A DNA stretch of 64,000 nucleotides from Solimicrobium sp040544425 (GCA_040544425.1 JBEONO010000006.1:1-64000), one strand, 5' to 3'; shown: positions 16,044 through 25,108, counted from the first letter of the stretch. Numbers and translations: made by a program. The notes: generated by a model from the sequence alone, not told the origin.

Positions 16044-17403
16044 AAATCTCTGCCAAAGTTGCTAGTCGGGCTTTGCGCAGCAGAGGGATAAGCCCCAACA
16101 GCAGGCTTCCAATTGCGATCGTGGCTACGACCCAATCGAAGCTCAATATCGTGATGAAGGCTGCCCACCACAGCGCCAGCGCCGATATCACTGGCAGGAT
16201 CAGCATCGTAATGAAGTTCCAGACTGAATGTTTGCTGTCGCGACGGAAATGCCAGGCGCAGGCCAAGCCCGCAAGGCCATAGTAATAGGCCGCCTGCACA
16301 CCGATAATATTAATAGAGGCTTTCATCACCTCTGCAATGCTCACTGAAACCAGCGACGAAATCAGCAGGCCGAAGCCGATAATGGCGATTAGAAAAGTGG
16401 CCCAATGCGGGGTTTGCCATTTTGCATGAACTTTGGACCATCGCTCATTTAATACGCCGTCGCGCGATTGCGCGAACATGGTGCGCGAGAACTGCAGCAT
16501 CGATGTCTCCAGGTTGCCGATCGTCGAGAGCATCAGTGCCAGCACAGCCAGGTAACTCCACGGGGCTGGAAAAAGTTTGTTGGCGACATCGAACACAATG
16601 TTCGTGCCTGACTTGTTGATTTCATCGTCGCTCAATACAACCAGCGATACTGCAGCAAATGCCGTGAATGCAGCGATGATGATAATCATGGCAGCGACTG
16701 CACCGATGCCGGGTGACCTTTTTGAATTCGTGGTCTCTTCGGTCAGATTGAGCGACACATCCCAGCCCCAAAAAAAGAACAGTGCAATAATTGCGCCGTT
16801 TGCAAATGAGGTCGGACTGAATGCGAACGGTGAAAATTGTTGCCATGTAATCGTATGCAAGGCATGTGGTCCGAATTCAATAATCGCAGCAATCGAAACA
16901 ATTGAAAGAATGATCAATTCAATTGCCGTCATGATGATCTGGACTTTGCCGGTCAGTTTGATTCCCTGGACAATCACCACGGTCACTACAATCAACCAGG
17001 CGATTGCACACAGCGTCACGGCAATCTGTGATTGGGCAAGTGCGGGGGAGACGAGCAATAGGGTTGCCGAACCTGCGGGTATGGTGGCCGAGACCATAAA
17101 CAGTGCCGAAGCCACCAGCACCGTCCAGCCAGCGAAGAAGCCCAGGCGTTTGCCAAATATTTCACTGACCCAGGAATACGACGCGCCCGCGTTCGGTGCA
17201 TGAGTGTTCAAATGCATGTAGGCGAACACAATACCCAATACGAGTAGTCCACAATAGACCAGACTGGCAGGCGCAAGCACGCCGACTGCGCCGATCAAAG
17301 TGACCATGGTGGCTGAAATACTGAATGTCGGGGCAGATCCGGCTATGCCCATCGCTACCGAGTGCACCAAGCCCAAGGAATTCTTTTTTAACCCTGCAGA
17401 CAT
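16042..17403 (-). CDS. APC-superfamily amino acid permease
   Basis: A 453-residue inner-membrane transporter. Start chosen at ATG preceded by GGGAG, 12 codons inside a longer frame. It shows the regular spacing of about 12 hydrophobic helices and opens with the APC pattern LGLVHSVAMGIAGSAPTFSISA, where the glycine-rich break in helix 1 contacts the substrate amino group and carboxylate. NAGASYSWVSEIFG resembles the helix 3 start of the family. Helices 6-8 contain FFFWGWDVSLNLTEE, the conserved region around the unwound helix 6. Substrate cannot be told; related bacterial permeases carry amino acids or amines by proton symport. The gene is alone, with 200 bases of spacer upstream that should hold its promoter. 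Confidence 0.88.
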   Translation of the reverse strand: MSAGLKKNSLGLVHSVAMGIAGSAPTFSISATMVTLIGAVGVLAPASLVYCGLLVLGIVFAYMHLNTHAPNAGASYSWVSEIFGKRLGFFAGWTVLVASALFMVSATIPAGSATLLLVSPALAQSQIAVTLCAIAWLIVVTVVIVQGIKLTGKVQIIMTAIELIILSIVSIAAIIEFGPHALHTITWQQFSPFAFSPTSFANGAIIALFFFWGWDVSLNLTEETTNSKRSPGIGAVAAMIIIIAAFTAFAAVSLVVLSDDEINKSGTNIVFDVANKLFPAPWSYLAVLALMLSTIGNLETSMLQFSRTMFAQSRDGVLNERWSKVHAKWQTPHWATFLIAIIGFGLLISSLVSVSIAEVMKASINIIGVQAAYYYGLAGLACAWHFRRDSKHSVWNFITMLILPVISALALWWAAFITILSFDWVVATIAIGSLLLGLIPLLRKARLATLAEI

Positions 17404-17605
17404 CTGTTCTCCCTGATTTTTATATTTATAGGAAGACAAGTCGTGCAGCTTAGTTCGTTTATTATCTTCCCGTTCGACTGATTAGATAACAGGTCGTTTA
17501 TGCAAGTCAAATAATTCTTAATTAATTATTGCTGCGCTTTGTGCTGGGTGCCACGTCATCACCGTTTTAATTTGGGTGGATGAGGTGGCTAACAAGTCAA
17601 GCTGA

Positions 17606-19342
17606 CTATGATTTGATAAATCTGGACAAAGAGTCGTCAAATTGGTCCACCTTTTGAAAGCCAATAACCCGCCCGCTCTCGGTGGACTGCAAATTAAAGA
17701 AGATAATGCCAGGTGGCCCGAACAGGTTGAATCGTTTCAGCAAAGCTTTGTCGTTGTCGCTATTGGCAGTCACATCGGCCTGAATCAGTACCACGTTTGC
17801 CAATTTGCTGTGAATGCGCTCATTGGCAAAGGTGAATTTTTCCATCTCCTTACATGACACGCACCAGTCGGCGTAAAAGTCGAGCATGACTGGCTTGCCC
17901 TGCGCTTTGGCTTTGGCCAAAGCATATTCCAAGTCCGCATTCGACGCGACGCGGGCAAACTGCACATTCGATTTATCATGCGAAAAAGGCGCAAATACAT
18001 CTCGACCACCACTTGCCATACCTCCAAATTCAATTAGGCCCAGCGCACAACAAATTACCGCAGCAGATTTTGCAAAGGCACCACCGTGACGCAACAGGAA
18101 TACACCATAGCCAACCAGAAGAGCGGTCCATCCCAGCATCTGCAGCCGTATCGGCAGGACTGGCGAGACTAACCAGAGAGCCATAGCAAGCATCAGTACA
18201 CCAAACAATTGTTTGATCGACTCCATCCACCGGCCAGCCTTGGGCAGCAAGGTACCAGCTGAAAGACCGACCAGTATCAATGGAACACTCATACCTATCG
18301 CCATTGAGAACAGAGCAGCGCCTCCGACCAATACATTTCGAGTCTGGCTGATATAGAGCAGAGCGCTGGCCAGCGGCGCGGCGACGCAAGGGCCAACAAT
18401 CAGGGCGGAGATCGCTCCCATCACAAACACGCCAACCAATTTGCCTGCACGCTGTTGACCCGAGAAGTGCGCCAATTTATTTTGAAGGCTGCCTGGAACT
18501 TGTATGTGATAAACATTGAACATCGACAAAGACAGGCCGACCAGCAGCAGACCAAACGTGCCCAGGACCCAGGGATTTTGCAAGGCTGCGGCAAGGCCTT
18601 CGCCTAACAGCCCGGCTGCAACGCCTAAGGACGTGTAGACAATCGCCATCCCAAGGGAATAACTGAGCGACAGGATGAATCCGCGATGTCTGCTAACGTC
18701 CGCACCTTCACCGACAATAATCGAGGAGAGTATCGGCACCATCGGCAGTACACAGGGCGTGAATGCTAATCCCAGGCCCAATAATAAAAACAGCGGCATG
18801 ATCAGAATTAATCGGCCGCTTTGTAATGAAGACTTCAACTGACTGCCTTCGTCAGTATTGCTGCTGATTGGCGGTGGTTTGTCGCCGATGGTGAAACCTG
18901 CGCTGTCGAAATTCTGTTTTGCATCCATCGGAGCGTAACACAGGCCCTTATCAGAACAGCCTTGGCCACGTGACTTGAGGGTCCAGGTGGATTGAGTTTT
19001 GTCAATCGAGATGATTGGAATTTGAACCGTTATAGTCTTACGGTAAGTCTCAACTTCTTTTTGAAAAGTCTCGTCGAAATGCACGGTCCCCTTGGGAAAT
19101 ACCGGTACGCCTAACTTCGCGCCAACTGCCTCAAACTTGAAGCGTTCACGGTACATGTAATAGCCGTCTGCAATTTGATAACTGACTTCAATTTTATCTG
19201 CAGCGATTTGTTTGCTGTTGAATTGAAAAGCAGCTTCCGGTTCAAGAAAATCAGGGTCGGCCCACGAGGTGCTGAGTGCACCGAAAAAAGTCAGACTGAG
19301 CAGAAAACGGAATACAAAGATTATCAAGGTACGCGATGACAT
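17606..19342 (-). CDS. dsbD: thiol:disulfide interchange protein DsbD
   Basis: Carries reducing power from cytoplasmic thioredoxin across the inner membrane to periplasmic partners such as DsbC and the cytochrome c maturation thiol proteins. About 578 residues from the chosen ATG; a TTG 14 codons upstream is possible but would spoil the signal peptide. Order of parts: signal peptide to about residue 30, the periplasmic alpha domain with its cysteine pair in CSDKGLCYAP, eight membrane helices with the redox cysteines in FTPCVLPMVPI and VGPCVAAPLA, and the C-terminal thioredoxin domain with WCVSCKEMEKF. All three cysteine pairs are intact. It follows rplQ, with a terminator between them, so it probably has its own promoter as well as read-through. 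Confidence 0.95.
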   Translation of the reverse strand: MSSRTLIIFVFRFLLSLTFFGALSTSWADPDFLEPEAAFQFNSKQIAADKIEVSYQIADGYYMYRERFKFEAVGAKLGVPVFPKGTVHFDETFQKEVETYRKTITVQIPIISIDKTQSTWTLKSRGQGCSDKGLCYAPMDAKQNFDSAGFTIGDKPPPISSNTDEGSQLKSSLQSGRLILIMPLFLLLGLGLAFTPCVLPMVPILSSIIVGEGADVSRHRGFILSLSYSLGMAIVYTSLGVAAGLLGEGLAAALQNPWVLGTFGLLLVGLSLSMFNVYHIQVPGSLQNKLAHFSGQQRAGKLVGVFVMGAISALIVGPCVAAPLASALLYISQTRNVLVGGAALFSMAIGMSVPLILVGLSAGTLLPKAGRWMESIKQLFGVLMLAMALWLVSPVLPIRLQMLGWTALLVGYGVFLLRHGGAFAKSAAVICCALGLIEFGGMASGGRDVFAPFSHDKSNVQFARVASNADLEYALAKAKAQGKPVMLDFYADWCVSCKEMEKFTFANERIHSKLANVVLIQADVTANSDNDKALLKRFNLFGPPGIIFFNLQSTESGRVIGFQKVDQFDDSLSRFIKS

Positions 19343-19382
19343 TAAAACACCATTAAAAGAAGACGTGTCGATACTATAGACC

Positions 19383-19408
19383 AAAAAAAAGCCAGGCGTT
19401 GCCTGGCT
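19383..19408 (-). terminator. intrinsic terminator after rplQ
   Basis: An 8-bp GC-rich stem (AGCCAGGC with GCCTGGCT), three-base loop, and a run of eight T on the minus strand lie 17 bases past the rplQ stop. This marks the end of the ribosomal-protein cluster. Confidence 0.92.
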
Positions 19409-19425
19409 AATTATTCTCAGTGCTT

Positions 19426-19821
19426 TTATTCTGCTGTAACTACTTCGGTTGCATCACTGATTTCTGGACGGTCTACTAATTCCACGTAGGCCATCGGTGC
19501 ATTGTCACCAACGCGGAAACCCATTTTCAAAATACGCAGGTAACCACCGTTACGGTTGGCGTAGCGCGGACCAAGTTCTGCAAACAATTTAATGACCATG
19601 TCGCGGTCGCGCAAACGGGAGAATGCTAAACGCTTGTTGGCCAAAGTGTCTGTTTTGCCCATGGTGAGAATTGGCTCGATTACGCGACGCAATTCTTTCG
19701 CTTTTGGCAAGGTTGTTTTGATCGCTTCATGTTTCAGTAATGATACTGTCATGTTGCGCAGCATCGCTAAGCGATGTGAAGAGGTGCGATTGAGCTTACG
19801 TAAGCCGTGACGATGACGCAT
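19426..19821 (-). CDS. rplQ: ribosomal protein L17
   Basis: Large-subunit protein near the peptide exit tunnel. The 131-residue sequence opens with MRHRHGLRKLNRTSSHR, diagnostic for L17, and contains LRRVIEPILTMGK; family length is about 127. It is the last gene of the alpha operon, 127 bases after rpoA, and a strong terminator follows. A short acidic extension (TEVVTAE) forms the C-terminus. Confidence 0.98.
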   Translation of the reverse strand: MRHRHGLRKLNRTSSHRLAMLRNMTVSLLKHEAIKTTLPKAKELRRVIEPILTMGKTDTLANKRLAFSRLRDRDMVIKLFAELGPRYANRNGGYLRILKMGFRVGDNAPMAYVELVDRPEISDATEVVTAE

Positions 19822-19948
19822 GATATTTCCTTAGTTAGTTTAAGTGTCCAGCTCTTCTATCACAATTACTTGTGCGGGCCGGTACATATGTTAAAAAGTT
19901 GCTGCTTTTGATACCAGGTCCCAAGTATCGAGACCTGATGCTAGATTC

Positions 19949-20926
19949 TTACTTCTCTAAACCAGCTGGTGGCCAGTTTTCTAATTTCATGCCCAATGAG
20001 AGACCGCGCGAAGCCAATACTTCCTTGATTTCGTTTAAAGACTTGCGACCCAGATTTGGCGTTTTCAACAATTCATTTTCTGTACGCTGGATCAAGTCAC
20101 CAATGTAGTAAATGTTTTCTGCTTTAAGGCAGTTCGCTGAGCGCACTGTCAGTTCCAAATCATCAACCGGACGCAACAGGATAGGATCAACCATCGGAGC
20201 ACGTGAAGGAGCTTCAGCAGTTGCTTCCGTGCCTTCCAGTGCAGCGAACACATTCAATTGATCTACCAACACACGTGCTGACTGGCGAATTGCTTCTTCT
20301 GGAGTGATCACACCATTGGTTTCAATGTTGATGATCAGTTTATCCAGATCGGTACGCTGTTCTACACGAGCTGACTCTACCGAATAAGACACACGACGTA
20401 CTGGTGAGAAAGATGCGTCCAAAATAATACGGCCGATAGTACGATTCGCATCTTCGGACAGACGACGTACGTTACCCGGCACATAACCGCGACCTTTTTC
20501 AACTTTGATCTGCATATCCAACTTGCCACCGGCAGTAAGATTGGCGATCACGTGCTCCGGATTAACCAGTTCTACATCGTGCGGCAGATCGATATCGGAT
20601 GCCAATACCGGGCCTTCACCTTCCTTTTTCAGGATAAGGGTAACTTCATCACGGTTATGCAACTTGAATACAATGCCTTTCAGGTTCAACAAGATATCAA
20701 CGATATCTTCCTGCACACCGTCAAGTGTCGAGTACTCGTGCACTACACCTGCGATTGTTACTTCAGTTGCCGCATAACCTGTCATTGAAGACAGCAAAAC
20801 GCGGCGAAGTGCGTTTCCTAATGTGTGGCCATAACCACGTTCAAACGGCTCCATCACAACTTTAGCGTGACCTGCGGCAAGCATTTCTACATCGATAATA
20901 CGTGGCTTTAACAAACTATTTTGCAT
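19949..20926 (-). CDS. rpoA: RNA polymerase alpha subunit
   Basis: Forms the dimer on which the polymerase core assembles, and binds UP elements and activators through its C-terminal domain. At 325 residues it matches the family. The N-terminal domain (about 1-230) includes HAKVVMEPFERGYGHTLGNALRR, the assembly region; a flexible linker follows. The C-terminal domain (about 245-325) carries LELTVRSANCLKAENI and GRKSLNEIKEVLASRGLSLG, the DNA- and activator-binding helices. It lies between rpsD and rplQ as in most proteobacteria. The 112-base gap before it contains a hairpin with a T-tract, described separately, that may set alpha output relative to ribosomal proteins. Confidence 0.98.
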   Translation of the reverse strand: MQNSLLKPRIIDVEMLAAGHAKVVMEPFERGYGHTLGNALRRVLLSSMTGYAATEVTIAGVVHEYSTLDGVQEDIVDILLNLKGIVFKLHNRDEVTLILKKEGEGPVLASDIDLPHDVELVNPEHVIANLTAGGKLDMQIKVEKGRGYVPGNVRRLSEDANRTIGRIILDASFSPVRRVSYSVESARVEQRTDLDKLIINIETNGVITPEEAIRQSARVLVDQLNVFAALEGTEATAEAPSRAPMVDPILLRPVDDLELTVRSANCLKAENIYYIGDLIQRTENELLKTPNLGRKSLNEIKEVLASRGLSLGMKLENWPPAGLEK

Positions 20927-20983
20927 GAAATGTCCTCTTCAATACCCTCGGCTCATTACACCGATAAGGCTGATGGCATGTCG

Positions 20984-21023
20984 AAAAAAGCCCTTTGCTT
21001 ATTTTTTGATAATGCAAAGGGCT
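20984..21023 (-). terminator. terminator-like hairpin between rpsD and rpoA
   Basis: On the minus strand a perfect 10-bp stem (AGCCCTTTGC with GCAAAGGGCT) with a 15-base loop is followed directly by six T. It lies 15 bases after the rpsD stop and before rpoA. By shape it is an intrinsic terminator. Since rpoA is essential, it must be leaky, controlled, or compensated by a promoter downstream. Confidence 0.7.
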
Positions 21024-21038
21024 ACGGAAAAATTAGAA

Positions 21039-21662
21039 TTAACGTGAATATAATTCAACGATTAACGATTCATTTACATCGGCGGCGATATCGCTGCGAT
21101 CAGGCGTGGACTTGAAAATGCCTTCCATTTTCTTAGGATCAACCGACACCCATGATGGCATACCGATTTGTTCTGCTAAGGACAGGGCTTCAACAATACG
21201 CGTTTGTTTTTTTGATTTGTCACGCACGGCGATAACATCGCCTGCTTTAACTTGATAAGACGCAATGTTCACAACTATTGAATTCACGGTAAATGCTTTG
21301 TGGCTGACCAACTGGCGCGCCTCTGCACGTGTTGAACCAAACCCCATACGATAACAAACGTTATCCAGCCGTGATTCCAACAATTTCAGCAGCGTTTCAC
21401 CAGTGTTCCCTTTACGGCGATCGGCTTCAGTAAAGTAACGGCGGAACTGACGTTCCAAAATACCGTACATACGTTTTACTTTTTGCTTTTCACGCAATTG
21501 ATTTCCGAAGTCAGAAGTACGTGCGCCGGACTTTGCACCATGTTGACCTGGTTTAACATCTAACTTGCATTTTGAATCTAAAGAGCGGCGTGCGCTTTTC
21601 AGAAACAAATCAGTGCCTTCGCGGCGTGACAATTTTGCTTTAGGTCCAATATAACGTGCCAC
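21039..21662 (-). CDS. rpsD: ribosomal protein S4
   Basis: Primary 16S rRNA-binding protein and, in enterobacteria, the translational repressor of the alpha operon. The 207-residue frame starts with GTG, preceded by AAAGGAAT; no ATG would give the conserved MARYIGPKAKLSRREG start. The S4 RNA-binding fold is at about 97-160 (LESRLDNVCYRMGFGSTRAEARQLVSHKAF). A 185-base spacer with two hairpins separates it from rpsK, unusually long for this operon, and a terminator-like hairpin follows it. Confidence 0.98.
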   Translation of the reverse strand: MARYIGPKAKLSRREGTDLFLKSARRSLDSKCKLDVKPGQHGAKSGARTSDFGNQLREKQKVKRMYGILERQFRRYFTEADRRKGNTGETLLKLLESRLDNVCYRMGFGSTRAEARQLVSHKAFTVNSIVVNIASYQVKAGDVIAVRDKSKKQTRIVEALSLAEQIGMPSWVSVDPKKMEGIFKSTPDRSDIAADVNESLIVELYSR

Positions 21663-21751
21663 AATAATTCCTTTAATAAATGACGCTGAACAGACGATTC
21701 TGCAGCGCTAGTTTGGACTGCCAGCTTCCAAACGGTGGGCTTAACAACAAA

Positions 21752-21836
21752 ACCCGCTCAACATTCCGCGGGTCGTGTTCTGATTTAATCCAGAACGGTA
21801 TTACAGAGATAAGCGTCACTGCCGACGAAGTCGGCA
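21752..21836 (-). other. two hairpins in the rpsK-rpsD spacer
   Basis: Read along the minus strand, a 7-bp stem (TGCCGAC with GTCGGCA, loop TTC) at 21820-21836 follows the rpsK stop by 11 bases. A second 6-bp stem (ACCCGC with GCGGGT, ten-base loop) at 21752-21773 is followed by TTTTGTTGTT. The second resembles a weak intrinsic terminator or attenuator ahead of rpsD. Control by S4 itself is a possibility only. Confidence 0.45.
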
Positions 21837-21847
21837 ACAGCAACTTA

Positions 21848-22252
21848 TTAGATCCGACGGCGCTTCGGTGGACGGCAACCATTGTGCGGCACTGGGGTAA
21901 CGTCTTGGATCAACGAGATCTTGATGCCAAGGTTATTCAATGCACGTACTGAGGATTCGCGGCCAGGACCAGGTCCCTTGATACGAACTTCCAGATTCTT
22001 AACGCCACATTCCACCGCAACTTTACCAGCTGCTTCTGCCGCTACCTGAGCTGCAAAAGGAGTTGATTTACGTGAACCTTTAAAACCAGCACCACCAGCA
22101 GTTGCCCAGGAAAGTGCATTTCCTTGGCGATCTGTGATCGTGATGATCGTGTTGTTAAAGGATGCGTGTACGTGCGCAATACCTTCAGCAACGTTCTTTT
22201 TAACTTTTTTACGCGCACGCGCTGCGGCTGCGTTATTTGGTGCTTTTGCCAT
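21848..22252 (-). CDS. rpsK: ribosomal protein S11
   Basis: Small-subunit platform protein at the mRNA exit site. The 134 residues show GIAHVHASFNNTIITITDRQGN and the glycine-rich SRKSTPFAAQVAAE, with the conserved basic C-terminus NGCRPPKRRRI. It follows rpsM by 52 bases in the alpha operon order rpsM-rpsK-rpsD-rpoA-rplQ. Confidence 0.98.
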   Translation of the reverse strand: MAKAPNNAAAARARKKVKKNVAEGIAHVHASFNNTIITITDRQGNALSWATAGGAGFKGSRKSTPFAAQVAAEAAGKVAVECGVKNLEVRIKGPGPGRESSVRALNNLGIKISLIQDVTPVPHNGCRPPKRRRI

Positions 22253-22304
22253 AATTGATTCCTTTGTCCGGTTAGCTTAACTAGTTAAAGTCCACTAACT
22301 TGGA

Positions 22305-22670
22305 TTATTTTTTCAACGATTGTGCTGCTTTACGTGGTCCCTTGCGTGTACGCGCATTAGTACGTGTACGTTGTCCACGGCAAGGCAAGCCTTTGCGATG
22401 ACGCATCCCACGATAACAACCAAGATCCATCAATCGCTTGATGCTCATGGAGACTTCACGACGAAGATCACCTTCAACTACGAATTTTGCAATTTCGTCG
22501 CGAAGCTTTTCCAGTTCGTTATCGTCCAGGTCTTTCACCTTTTTATTGGTGGCCACACCCGTTGTTTCGCAAATTGCCTCTGCGCTAGGACGTCCAATAC
22601 CATAGATTGCTGTTAAGCCGATTACGGTATGCTGATGATTTGGGATATTAACCCCTGCGATACGTGCCAT
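22305..22670 (-). CDS. rpsM: ribosomal protein S13
   Basis: Head protein of the small subunit contacting the large subunit and P-site tRNA. The 121 residues start MARIAGVNIPNHQHTVIGL, contain the helix-two-turn-helix region YGIGRPSAEAICE, and end in the basic tail with RGQRTRTNARTRKGPRK that reaches toward tRNA. It is the first gene of the classical alpha operon, just after rpmJ. Confidence 0.98.
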   Translation of the reverse strand: MARIAGVNIPNHQHTVIGLTAIYGIGRPSAEAICETTGVATNKKVKDLDDNELEKLRDEIAKFVVEGDLRREVSMSIKRLMDLGCYRGMRHRKGLPCRGQRTRTNARTRKGPRKAAQSLKK

Positions 22671-22698
22671 TCGTTATTCCTCGATCAATAACGTTAAA

Positions 22699-22812
22699 TT
22701 AACCTTGACGCTGTTTATGACGCGGTTCGATGCATATAACACGAACCACGCCTTTGCGCTTGATGATCTTGCAATTGCGGCATATCCGCTTAACTGATGC
22801 GAGAACTTTCAT
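22699..22812 (-). CDS. rpmJ: ribosomal protein L36
   Basis: A 37-residue protein read directly from the sequence: it begins MKVLASVKRICRNCK and ends EPRHKQRQG. The zinc ligands C-x2-C-x12-C-x4-H are all present, so this is the zinc-binding form. It is small-basic and binds 23S rRNA domains II and VI. Position between infA and rpsM is the conserved one. Confidence 0.97.
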   Translation of the reverse strand: MKVLASVKRICRNCKIIKRKGVVRVICIEPRHKQRQG

Positions 22813-22868
22813 TTTGTTGCCCTCTTTCCTAATATTGCTTGAGTTTACTAAGCAAAGTTTTACTAAAG

Positions 22869-23087
22869 TTACTTGGTACGGAACACAATACGCGCCCGAC
22901 TTAAATCGTAAGGTGTCAACTCTACCGTCACCTTGTCGCCAGGCAGAATACGAATATAGTTCATTCGCATTTTCCCGGAAATATGACCCAATACTACATG
23001 TCCGTTTTCAAGCTTAACTCTAAATGTCGCATTCGGTAGATTCTCTAGAATCTCGCCCTGCATCTGAATTACGTCGTCTTTTGCCAT
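22869..23087 (-). CDS. infA: translation initiation factor IF-1
   Basis: The 72-residue OB-fold factor that blocks the A site during initiation. MAKDDVIQMQGEILENLPN and the C-terminal DLSRARIVFR are canonical, and the length is exact for the family. It lies between secY and rpmJ, a common betaproteobacterial arrangement. Some genomes of this group carry a second infA elsewhere. Confidence 0.98.
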   Translation of the reverse strand: MAKDDVIQMQGEILENLPNATFRVKLENGHVVLGHISGKMRMNYIRILPGDKVTVELTPYDLSRARIVFRTK

Positions 23088-23108
23088 TCTTGTCTGCGCT
23101 CCTACACG

Positions 23109-24440
23109 TTACCGTGAAGCAGCTCCGCCCTTGAAGTTAGCTTTACGAAGTAATGAATCATATTGCTGGGACATCACATAGTTCTGAACTTGAGCCATGA
23201 AATCCATAGTTACAACAACGATAATCAACAATGATGTACCACCAAACGAAAACGGCACCTTGTATTTTGCAATCAATATCTCTGGCAACAAACACACCAG
23301 GGTGATATAAACTGCGCCAGCCAACGTTAAGCGCATCAAAATCTTGTCGATATAGCGGGCTGTTTGATCACCTGGACGAATACCCGGTACAAATGCGCCA
23401 CTCTTCTTTAAATTGTCGGCTGTTTCTTTGCTGTTAAATACCAGCGCCGTGTAGAAGAAACAGAAAAATATAATTGCCACTGCATACAGCAACATGTGGA
23501 TCGGTTCACCAGGCCCCAGAGACAATGAGAGATCTTTCAGAAACCGCATTACCCGCGAGTCATCACCGGTTGTTACGAACCATCCAGTAATTGTCGCCGG
23601 AAACAAAATAATCGACGAAGCAAAGATTGGAGGAATAACGCCAGCCATGTTCAACTTCAGCGGCAAATGACTGCTTTGCCCACCATATATTTTGTTGCCT
23701 ACCTGGCGCTTGGCATAATTGACCAAAATTTTCCGCTGTCCTCGTTCTACAAAAACCACTGCGAACGTCACCGCTGCTGCCAGTACACATATTACAAGCG
23801 CCACAAACGGGTTCATTGAACCAGTCCGAACCAGCTCCAGCAAACTACCTACCGCGGTTGGCAAACCCGACGCGATCCCGGCGAAAATAATGATAGAGAT
23901 ACCGTTGCCTAGACCGCGCTCAGTGATCTGCTCACCCAACCACATCAAAAACATCGTGCCGGTTACCAGAGTCACTGCCGTTGTAAAACGAAAAGGCATA
24001 CCCGGATCAATTACCAAACCTGCTTGATGCTCCAAAGCTACTGCAATACCGATAGCCTGAAACGTTGCCAAAACCAAAGTACCGTAGCGCGTGTACTGTG
24101 TGATCTTACGTCGGCCAGCTTCGCCTTCTTTTTTAAGCGATTCAAGCGGCGGGTAAACGATCGACATCAATTGCATAATGATTGAAGCCGAAATGTACGG
24201 CATGATACCTAATGCAAAAACAGTGAAGCGCGATAACGCTCCGCCAGAAAACATATTAAACATACCCAAAATCCCACCTGAGTTCTGTTTAAACAGTTGT
24301 TCCAACTGCGCTGGATCGATGCCAGGAACTGGAATATGCGCACCAATCCGATATACAACTAACGCCGCCAATAAAAACCACAGTCTTCCCCAAGGAAAAC
24401 CACTGGCACCACCTTTTGCTAGCTGAGGAGTTGTCGCCAA
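23109..24440 (-). CDS. secY: preprotein translocase channel subunit SecY
   Basis: The central pore of the Sec translocon in the inner membrane, working with SecE, SecG and SecA. The 443 residues contain ten hydrophobic helices, beginning LWFLLAALVVYRIGAHIPVPGI. The pore-ring and plug region FNMFSGGALSRFTVFALGIMPYISASII is conserved, as is the cytoplasmic loop GQRKILVNYAKRQVG that binds SecA and the ribosome. The start codon is TTG with GGAG ten bases upstream; no nearby ATG gives the expected N-terminus. It is co-transcribed after rplO. Confidence 0.98.
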   Translation of the reverse strand: MATTPQLAKGGASGFPWGRLWFLLAALVVYRIGAHIPVPGIDPAQLEQLFKQNSGGILGMFNMFSGGALSRFTVFALGIMPYISASIIMQLMSIVYPPLESLKKEGEAGRRKITQYTRYGTLVLATFQAIGIAVALEHQAGLVIDPGMPFRFTTAVTLVTGTMFLMWLGEQITERGLGNGISIIIFAGIASGLPTAVGSLLELVRTGSMNPFVALVICVLAAAVTFAVVFVERGQRKILVNYAKRQVGNKIYGGQSSHLPLKLNMAGVIPPIFASSIILFPATITGWFVTTGDDSRVMRFLKDLSLSLGPGEPIHMLLYAVAIIFFCFFYTALVFNSKETADNLKKSGAFVPGIRPGDQTARYIDKILMRLTLAGAVYITLVCLLPEILIAKYKVPFSFGGTSLLIIVVVTMDFMAQVQNYVMSQQYDSLLRKANFKGGAASR

Positions 24441-24458
24441 TTATTGCTCCATATGGAA

Positions 24459-24890
24459 TTAGGCTACTGATCCGCCAGCTGCTTCAATTGCTGCTTTAGC
24501 GCCTTTAGTTGCAATTAAGCCTGTCAGAGTCACTTTCTTAGTGATCGAGCCAGACAAAATCACGCGCACCACTTTTGCCAACTGAGAAACCAGACCTGCC
24601 TGCTTCAACGTCAAAATATCGATTTCAGCGATTGGTAATGCATCAAGCTGAGACAAGCGAACTTCTGCCTTATAAGGCGTAGCCAAAGATTTAAAACCAC
24701 GTTTTGGAAGGCGGCGTTGCAAAGGCATTTGACCGCCCTCAAAACCAACTTTATGAAATCCGCCAGTACGTGATTTTTGGCCTTTGTGACCGCGGCCAGC
24801 TGTCTTCCCTAAACCTGAACCGATACCACGACCAACACGACGTTTGTAGTGTTTGGCGCCATCAGCAGGTTGAATATTATTCAATTCCAT
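24459..24890 (-). CDS. rplO: ribosomal protein L15
   Basis: Late-assembly large-subunit protein. The start was set at the ATG of MELNNIQPADGAKH, preceded by GGAG, giving 143 residues as in the family; a longer frame overlaps rpmD and is rejected. The glycine-rich basic N-terminus KRVGRGIGSGLGKTAGRGHKG-type loop and GGQMPLQRRLPKRGF are diagnostic. Confidence 0.97.
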   Translation of the reverse strand: MELNNIQPADGAKHYKRRVGRGIGSGLGKTAGRGHKGQKSRTGGFHKVGFEGGQMPLQRRLPKRGFKSLATPYKAEVRLSQLDALPIAEIDILTLKQAGLVSQLAKVVRVILSGSITKKVTLTGLIATKGAKAAIEAAGGSVA

Positions 24891-24918
24891 TATTTGCTCC
24901 GATCGCTCACCTTGCGGC

Positions 24919-25098
24919 TTACGACACAACCTTCACAAGATATGAGACTTTGTTGATCATTCCGCGCACAGCCGGTGTGTCTTCTAATTCACGAACTGAA
25001 TTAACGCGACGCAGACCCAGACCACGCACAGTTGCACGGTGAGATTCGCGCGTGCCAATCAAACCCATTACCAACTTAACTTTTAATGTTTTTGTCAT
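24919..25098 (-). CDS. rpmD: ribosomal protein L30
   Basis: A 59-residue large-subunit protein. MTKTLKVKLVMGLIGTRESH, LGLRRVNSVRELEDTP and VRGMINKVSYLV are the family landmarks. Start chosen at the ATG with AAGGTG upstream; the upstream in-frame extension would overlap rpsE. Position between rpsE and rplO is conserved. Confidence 0.97.
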   Translation of the reverse strand: MTKTLKVKLVMGLIGTRESHRATVRGLGLRRVNSVRELEDTPAVRGMINKVSYLVKVVS

Positions 25099-25108
25099 TT
25101 CGTTCACC

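Noticed and set aside
16577..17203. A 208-codon open frame opposite the permease gene
   Set aside because: It is antisense to membrane helices whose alternating codons leave long open frames; no RBS or domain.
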